A stretch of 64,000 nt of DNA, from assembly GCA_017557535.1 (NCBI GenBank), contig JAFYYM010000084.1, positions 35,263 to 99,262 of the forward strand, given 5' to 3'. Position 1 is the first letter of the stretch. Each line of letters starts with the position of its first letter. Position numbers and translations under genes: made by a program. Below are positions 64,000 through 64,000 of the stretch, piece by piece. The notes beneath the pieces are model-generated. The model was not told the origin of the DNA, searched no databases, and was given only the letters and a program-made list of their open reading frames with translations. The stretch comes from Bacteroidales bacterium. GTDB lineage: Bacteria > Bacteroidota > Bacteroidia > Bacteroidales > UBA932.

Positions 64000-64000
64000 A

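Overview
The window comes from a member of the Bacteroidota, most likely order Bacteroidales. Four things point there. There is a SusC/SusD pair with glycoside hydrolases, and many Bacteroides-style lipoproteins with BACON, BIG2 or DUF3298-like domains. Promoters fit the TTTG-N19-TAnnTTTG pattern of this phylum. A SAM-II-type riboswitch precedes metK. The fused NagB-like/PIG-L protein is also a Bacteroidales hallmark. The family or genus cannot be fixed from this sequence alone.

Layout. 1-1800 (minus strand): a cut-off DUF3298-like lipoprotein, a beta-barrel outer-membrane protein and tRNA-Leu(CAA). 1950-15540 (plus strand): a YpfJ-type zinc peptidase, then a tightly packed run of amino-sugar genes (degenerate NagB-PIG-L fusion, true nagB), two tandem secreted paralogs and purL. 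Overlapping or abutting purL is a five-gene corrinoid methyl-transfer cassette: UroD-type methyltransferase, corrinoid protein, stand-alone MetH-like activation domain, second UroD-type methyltransferase and a hexuronate-type MFS transporter. Rubredoxin and cysS follow. 17345-27563 (minus): an Oar-like TonB-dependent receptor, a BACON/OB-like repeat lipoprotein, a GH92-phosphodiester glycosidase fusion and a GH51 arabinofuranosidase. 27700-29000: metK behind a SAM-II riboswitch. 29039-30146: a RAYT (Y1 transposase-like) gene between two inverted, compensatorily mutated hairpins. 30184-38863 (minus): two tandem giant lipoproteins (BIG2, LRR-like, thioredoxin-like with CxxS, M64 peptidase) and an M16 peptidase. 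38951-42960 (plus): smpB, miaA (with an in-frame G+C-rich insertion), purE, a degenerate retropepsin-like TPR protein and a CDF transporter. 42993-47332 (minus): a winged-helix regulator with a membrane partner, a LacI regulator and hppA. 47428-60692 (minus): a polysaccharide utilization locus with SusC, SusD, three DUF1680-type (GH127/GH146-like) beta-L-arabinofuranosidases, an MGH1-like hydrolase and a membrane acyltransferase. 60909-63999 (minus): rpmJ-rpsM-rpsK-rpsD-rpoA-rplQ.

How the parts work together. The locus at 47-61 kb should bind and import an arabinose-bearing glycan and strip beta-L-arabinofuranose in the periplasm. The 17-27 kb block adds alpha-L-arabinofuranosidase and alpha-mannosidase activity. 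The corrinoid cassette beside a hexuronate-type transporter is the strongest candidate for an uncharacterised system. It would remove a methyl group from an imported substrate (a methylated sugar acid is one idea) and pass it through a corrinoid protein to a thiol acceptor. That substrate and acceptor are inference. The RAYT/hairpin unit and the miaA insertion are the clearest signs of mobile or repeat DNA.
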